Assembly: GCA_964636895.1 (NCBI GenBank)
Contig: CAZWUW010000002.1
Location: 30,212 to 94,211 of the forward strand
Source: CAZWUW01 sp964636895
Lineage (GTDB): Bacteria > Bacillota > Thermincolia > Thermincolales > CAZWUW01
Reading direction: 5' to 3'
Length of the DNA stretch: 64,000 nt
The position numbers and the translations under genes are program-made. Each line of letters opens with the position of its first letter. Positions within the stretch are counted from its first letter, which is position 1. The notes under the pieces were generated by a model that ran no database searches, was not told where the DNA came from, and saw nothing but the letters and a program-made list of their open reading frames with translations. Of this stretch, positions 60,036-64,000 are shown piece after piece.

Positions 60036-60866
60036 ATGGCTGCAACTGAATCACCGGCGGTTCGCCGGACTTTAACCGCAATTGCGCTGGGGTTTCTGGC
60101 ATTAGTTCTTTTTATTCCGCTGATTGCCGTTTTTGCCAAAGCTTTTGAAGCAGGGGCAGCCCTTTACCTGGCTGCCGTTACTGAGCCTGATGCCCTGGCG
60201 GCTGTTCGTCTTACGTTGTTCACCGTAGCCATTGCCGTGCCTTTGAACACGGTTTTCGGTCTGGCGGCTGCCTGGTCTATCGCCAAGTATGATTTTATAG
60301 GCAAGAACTTTCTGATTACGCTTATAGACTTGCCTTTTGCCGTTTCGCCCGTAATTGCAGGGCTAATTTTTGTGTCTCTCTTTGGCGCTCCCGGCCTTTT
60401 CGGCCCATGGCTGGAAGCCCGGGAGGTGAAGATTATTTTTGCTGTGCCCGGTATTGTCCTGGCTACAGTGTTTGTTACTTTTCCCTTTGTGGCCCGGGAA
60501 CTTATTCCTCTTATGCATGCCCAGGGGACGATGGAAGAGGAAGCTGCCCTGATGCTTGGAGCCGGCGGCTGGAAAACTTTTTGGCATGTTACTCTGCCAA
60601 ATATTAAATGGGGGCTGATATATGGCGTAATTCTTACCAGTGCCAGAGCTGTAGGTGAATTTGGGGCGGTATCGGTGGTATCCGGGCATATTCGCGGGCT
60701 TACCAACACAATGCCCCTGCATGTGGAGATTCTATACAATGAGTACCAGTTTGTTGCCGCTTTTGCAGTGGCTTCCCTAATGTCGTTGATGGCTATCATT
60801 ACTTTGGTAGTTAAAAATATTGCTGAATGGAAATTAAAACAGCAACTAAAAGAGAGTGGACGCTAA
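60036..60866 (+). CDS. cysW: Sulfate ABC transporter permease CysW
   Basis: This 276-residue protein with AAGGAGG 8 nt before ATG 60036 has six membrane segments and the EAA loop EEEAALMLGAGGWKTFWHVTLPNIKWG. VGEFGAVSVVSGHIRG is typical of CysW. It pairs with CysT. Confidence 0.94.
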   Translation: MAATESPAVRRTLTAIALGFLALVLFIPLIAVFAKAFEAGAALYLAAVTEPDALAAVRLTLFTVAIAVPLNTVFGLAAAWSIAKYDFIGKNFLITLIDLPFAVSPVIAGLIFVSLFGAPGLFGPWLEAREVKIIFAVPGIVLATVFVTFPFVARELIPLMHAQGTMEEEAALMLGAGGWKTFWHVTLPNIKWGLIYGVILTSARAVGEFGAVSVVSGHIRGLTNTMPLHVEILYNEYQFVAAFAVASLMSLMAIITLVVKNIAEWKLKQQLKESGR

Positions 60867-60889
60867 TAAAATTGTAAAGGGGGTGCAGT

Positions 60890-61963
60890 ATGGGCATCGA
60901 AATGGTTAATGTAACCAAACAGTTTGGCTCGTTCACAGCGCTGAATAACGTTAACTTAACGGTCCCGACCGGAGAACTGGTGGCGCTCCTAGGCCCATCC
61001 GGTTCCGGTAAAACCACTCTGTTGCGTATTATCGCCGGTTTGGAAGTAGCCGACCGGGGGGCAATCCTTTTTGACGGCAAGGATCATACGGCCGGGGATG
61101 TCAGGGAAAGACAGGTGGGTTTTGTATTTCAGCATTATGCCTTATTTCGCCATATGAATGTCTTTGAAAATATAGCTTTTGGTTTAAAAGTCCGCCCGCG
61201 CAGCCTCCGGCCGACCAAACAGGAGATTCATGAAAAAGTGCACCAACTGCTCGCTCTGGTTAAGCTGGAGGGATTAGCTAACCGTTTCCCTGGTCAGCTT
61301 TCAGGCGGCCAGCGGCAGCGGGTGGCCCTGGCGCGGGCGCTGGCTGTGGAACCGCAGGTGCTACTGCTGGATGAACCTTTTGGGGCGTTGGATGCCAAAG
61401 TCCGTAAGGAACTGCGGCGCTGGCTGCGGCGCCTGCATGACGAGCTTCACGTGACCAGTGTTTTTGTGACCCATGACCAGGAGGAAGCCCTGGATGTTGC
61501 CGACCGTATTGTAATCCTAAATGAAGGCCAAATACAGCAGTTAGGCACACCGGAAGAGGTTTATGAGCGCCCCAACAGTCCTTTTGTTTATAACTTTCTG
61601 GGCAATGTGAACCTTTTTCACGGGCGCATCCATAAAGGTCGGGTGACCATCGGCGCTATTGAGCTGGAGGCACCTGAGTATGCCAATACCACGGATACTA
61701 GGGCTGTCAGTTATGTCCGTCCTTATGATATTGAAATAGAGCGTGAGGCCAACGGCAGGGAATTCATCCCGGCGCGCTTGCTTTATTGCCGGAGCATCGG
61801 GCCGGTAGTTTATCTTGAATTGCAGCGGGAGGATACAGGTGAACTGGTGGAGGTGGAACTGCATAAAACACGGTACCAGGAATTGGCGCTGAAAACCGGG
61901 GAAGTTGTTTTTGTTAAGCCAAGAGATTTGAAGATTTTTATCCCTGAGGATTATTGCATATAG
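60890..61963 (+). CDS. cysA: Sulfate/thiosulfate import ATP-binding protein CysA
   Basis: This 357-residue ATPase has Walker A GPSGSGKTTLLRIIAG, signature LSGGQRQRVALARALA and Walker B VLLLDEPFGALDAKVRKELRRWLRRLH, the CysA form. A C-terminal ~110-residue regulatory (TOBE-like) domain follows (VSYVRPYDIEIEREANG). AAAGGGGGTG precedes the ATG. It drives the CysTW channel. Confidence 0.95.
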   Translation: MGIEMVNVTKQFGSFTALNNVNLTVPTGELVALLGPSGSGKTTLLRIIAGLEVADRGAILFDGKDHTAGDVRERQVGFVFQHYALFRHMNVFENIAFGLKVRPRSLRPTKQEIHEKVHQLLALVKLEGLANRFPGQLSGGQRQRVALARALAVEPQVLLLDEPFGALDAKVRKELRRWLRRLHDELHVTSVFVTHDQEEALDVADRIVILNEGQIQQLGTPEEVYERPNSPFVYNFLGNVNLFHGRIHKGRVTIGAIELEAPEYANTTDTRAVSYVRPYDIEIEREANGREFIPARLLYCRSIGPVVYLELQREDTGELVEVELHKTRYQELALKTGEVVFVKPRDLKIFIPEDYCI

Positions 61964-62013
61964 TGGCTTAATCACTGGTTTTGTCATGTAAAAAAAGAGG
62001 AGGTTAGATAATA

Positions 62014-62625
62014 ATGACAGTCCAAAAGGCAACCAATATCGTTTGGCATGGGGGCAATGTGTCCAAGAGTGACCGGGAGGAGCTATTAAAACAAAAGGGC
62101 GTGGTGCTCTGGTTCACCGGCCTGTCCGGTTCCGGCAAGTCAACTGTGGCGCGGGAAGTGGAAAAACGGTTATTTGCCGCCGGGCACCTGTCTTATGTTT
62201 TGGATGGTGATAATATCCGTTTTGGCTTGAACAAAAACCTCGGTTTTTCGCCTGCAGACCGCACAGAAAATATCCGCAGGATTGGCGAGGTGGCCAAACT
62301 CTTTGCCGACGCCGGGGTGCTTGCCTTGACCGCTTTTATTTCCCCTTACCGGGCCGATCGTGACCTGGCCAGGGCGCTTTTGGCGGAGGGGGATTTTATC
62401 GAAATTTACGTCAATTGCCCGGTGGAAGAATGTGCAAAAAGGGATGTCAAAGGCCTTTACCAAAAGGCCAGGGCCGGTGAAATAAAGGAATTCACAGGGA
62501 TTTCGGCGCCTTATGAGGAACCGGCGGCACCCGAATTGGTACTGGACACAGCTGGAGAAACTTTACATGAGTCCGTGGGAAAAGTCATCAGTTTCCTGGC
62601 CGAGCGGCAGATTATCAGGCCATAG
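62014..62625 (+). CDS. cysC: Adenylylsulfate (APS) kinase
   Basis: This 203-residue protein has the P-loop GLSGSGKSTVA (about residues 34-44), YVLDGDNIRFGLNKNLGFSPADRTENIRRIGEV, and the lid KDVKGLYQKARAGEIKEFTGI. It phosphorylates APS to PAPS. GAGGAGG precedes the ATG. It is in line with the sulfate importer and the AprA-like gene. No ATP sulfurylase gene is in the window; it may follow beyond the right edge. Confidence 0.95.
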   Translation: MTVQKATNIVWHGGNVSKSDREELLKQKGVVLWFTGLSGSGKSTVAREVEKRLFAAGHLSYVLDGDNIRFGLNKNLGFSPADRTENIRRIGEVAKLFADAGVLALTAFISPYRADRDLARALLAEGDFIEIYVNCPVEECAKRDVKGLYQKARAGEIKEFTGISAPYEEPAAPELVLDTAGETLHESVGKVISFLAERQIIRP

Positions 62626-62635
62626 GGGTGGTGAC

Positions 62636-64000
62636 ATGACTGTAAATGACAACCTAGTATCGGGAGGGCAGATGAAAAATGCTGCCGACAAGGTTTCGGT
62701 GGCCGAATTATCGGCCGATATTGTGGTGGTCGGGGGCGGGGCAGCCGGTTGCTTTGCGGCCATAACGCTAAAAGAAATGAGCCCCGCTGCCAATGTGCTG
62801 GTAGTCGAAAAGGCTCATGTAAAAAGGAGCGGCTGCCTGGCGGCGGGGGTAAATGCCATTAATGCTTACCTCAACCCCGGAGAGACACCGGAATCATTTG
62901 TAGATTATGTAAAGCAGGATTCTGCCGGTTTAGTCCGGGAAGACCTGGTATTCACCATCGCCGAGCGGCTCAACAGGGTCACGGAAAAACTGGAGTCCTG
63001 GGGACTTCCCTTTATTAAAGATGAGCAGGGGCGTTATAAAAAAAGGGGCCGGCGGAATGTGGAAATCGTCGGGGAGAGCATCAAGCCCGTTATTGCCGCC
63101 GCTATGGAAAAGTCCGGCGCAACCATATTAAACAGAACCGTGGCGGTGGATTACATTGTAAAAAATGGTCGGGTTGCCGGGTTATATGCCTTTTCGGCCA
63201 GAGCAAAGAAGTTCTATGTAATCAATGCCAAGGCTGTAATCTGCGCTACCGGCGGGGCCGCCGGCATATACAGGCCAAATAACGAAGGTTCGGCCAGGCA
63301 TAAAATGTGGTACTGCCCTTTTAATGTGGGCACCGGCTTTGCCATGGGCATTAGGGCCGGTGCTGAAATGACCACCTTTGAGATGCGGTTTATTGCGCTT
63401 AGGATAAAGGATGTGATTTCTCCCACCGGGACAATTGCCCAGGGGGTGAGGGCCAGGCAGGTAAATGCCCTGGGCGAGACTTATCAGCATAAATATGGCA
63501 GCAAAACCACCCCCATGCGAATGTATGCCGTCATTGAAGAAAACAAAGCTGGGCGGGGACCGTGCTACCTGGACTTCACTGGTATTCCGGCCGGGGAAAA
63601 CAGCCGGCTGAAGGAAGCTTACCTGAATATGTCGCCTGGGCTTATCCTAAAATGGGCTGATGAGGGTGCGGAACCAAACAGCGCGCCTTTGGAAATATGC
63701 GGCTCTGAACCATATATTGTGGGCGGTCACGGCCAGGCCGGCTATTGGGTGGATACCGGTCGGAGGTCAACTGTAGAGGGACTTTTTGCCGCCGGGGATG
63801 TGGTCGGGGGAGCGCCTAAGAAATACGTGAGTGGGTGTTTTGCCGAAGGGGAGATGGCTGCTCAAGCTGCTTTGGAGTATATTAAGGATGCCACGGCACT
63901 GGGGAAGGCAACCGCAGGAGAACCCGGTGACATAGCTGCAGTGCTGGCCAGAGTCTTTGGGCCGCTGGCTAAAACAGGCGGCGTTGCACCGGAAGCATAT
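62636..64000 (+). CDS. aprA: Adenylylsulfate reductase alpha (AprA)-like flavoprotein, truncated by window end
   Basis: ATG 62636 (GGGGTGGTG upstream) opens 455 codons with no stop before base 64000. It has the FAD motif DIVVVGGGAAGCFAAI, AGVNAINAYLNPGETPESFVDY, and GTGFAMGIRAGAEMTTFEMRFIAL, the AprA-like form of the fumarate reductase flavoprotein fold. GLFAAGDVVGGAPKKYVSGC also fits. It sits 10 bp after cysC, so it probably reduces APS to sulfite in assimilation, with a ferredoxin-like beta subunit expected next. The stop and C-terminus are outside the window. Confidence 0.85.
   Translation, partial: MTVNDNLVSGGQMKNAADKVSVAELSADIVVVGGGAAGCFAAITLKEMSPAANVLVVEKAHVKRSGCLAAGVNAINAYLNPGETPESFVDYVKQDSAGLVREDLVFTIAERLNRVTEKLESWGLPFIKDEQGRYKKRGRRNVEIVGESIKPVIAAAMEKSGATILNRTVAVDYIVKNGRVAGLYAFSARAKKFYVINAKAVICATGGAAGIYRPNNEGSARHKMWYCPFNVGTGFAMGIRAGAEMTTFEMRFIALRIKDVISPTGTIAQGVRARQVNALGETYQHKYGSKTTPMRMYAVIEENKAGRGPCYLDFTGIPAGENSRLKEAYLNMSPGLILKWADEGAEPNSAPLEICGSEPYIVGGHGQAGYWVDTGRRSTVEGLFAAGDVVGGAPKKYVSGCFAEGEMAAQAALEYIKDATALGKATAGEPGDIAAVLARVFGPLAKTGGVAPEAY

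Noticed and set aside
60164..60799. Long open frame on the minus strand opposite cysW (211 codons)
   Set aside because: It is a shadow of cysW with no ribosome binding site and no recognisable domain; codon bias of the + strand gene explains it.

Overview
The window looks like a chromosomal segment of an anaerobic, Gram-positive, spore-forming member of the Clostridia, most like the Peptococcaceae (Desulfotomaculum/Thermincola type). This is inferred from gene content and not from a marker gene. The supporting content is strong AGGAGG ribosome binding sites with GTG and TTG starts, a Firmicutes-type YyaL protein, a YpiB-like IDEAL-domain protein, an SNF2/SWIM pair as in Bacillus, FixABCX electron bifurcation, assimilatory sulfate genes with an AprA-like flavoprotein, a DUF1847 protein, and a giant multiheme cytochrome c with system II (ResB/CcsA) maturation genes. 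No tRNA, rRNA or CRISPR array was seen.

1-27.8 kb is ordinary core and metabolic sequence. It holds the tail of a P-type cation ATPase, a YpiB-like protein, an ABC-F ATPase, a lipase-like hydrolase with a heptad-repeat coiled-coil partner, DegV, and a regulator with two TetR DNA-binding domains next to an EFR1-type flavodoxin/ferredoxin protein that carries the same operator. It also holds a polar amino-acid ABC importer, a large YcdB-like exported protein, a five-gene operon (corrinoid-type methyltransferase, DUF1847, NMT1/SsuA-like ABC importer), a MacB-type exporter, a GNAT/GntR pair, fixABCX, and sugar-nucleotide and glycosyltransferase genes.

27.8-42.8 kb is an accessory, decaying region. 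It starts with a small inverted-repeat element beside a gene remnant. Next is an SNF2 helicase, SWIM protein and DnaA-domain-III-only operon lying between two copies of a ~100-bp terminator/promoter-like direct repeat. It is followed by a restriction-modification graveyard: a DpnM/Dam-like methylase without a usable start, a twice-frameshifted MutH/Sau3AI-like nuclease, a DpnII stub and an HsdR C-terminal half. The region also holds a YyaL protein, a Phd/RelE toxin-antitoxin pair, a GreA/Rnk-like factor, an old yellow enzyme homologue, a Cys-rich pentapeptide protein, a RhuM remnant and a field of strong hairpins.

42.8-57.9 kb begins with a TetR-controlled ABC-2 efflux operon. After it comes what looks like one five-gene operon: a 2,276-residue multiheme cytochrome c (15 CxxCH motifs in three blocks, with a duplicated non-heme module), ResB, CcsA, a LuxE-type acyl-protein synthetase and a B12-binding radical SAM enzyme. 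I found no described system that matches this combination, so it is the best candidate for an undescribed one.

57.9-64 kb is a sulfate assimilation operon (SBP, CysT, CysW, CysA, APS kinase, AprA-like flavoprotein running off the end). Its promoter and leader share architecture with the methyltransferase/DUF1847/ABC operon at 12.2 kb: the same -35/-10, a related 17-bp dyad exactly 10 nt after the -10, and a CCAG...CTGGAGGC hairpin. This suggests that both belong to one sulfur-responsive regulon.
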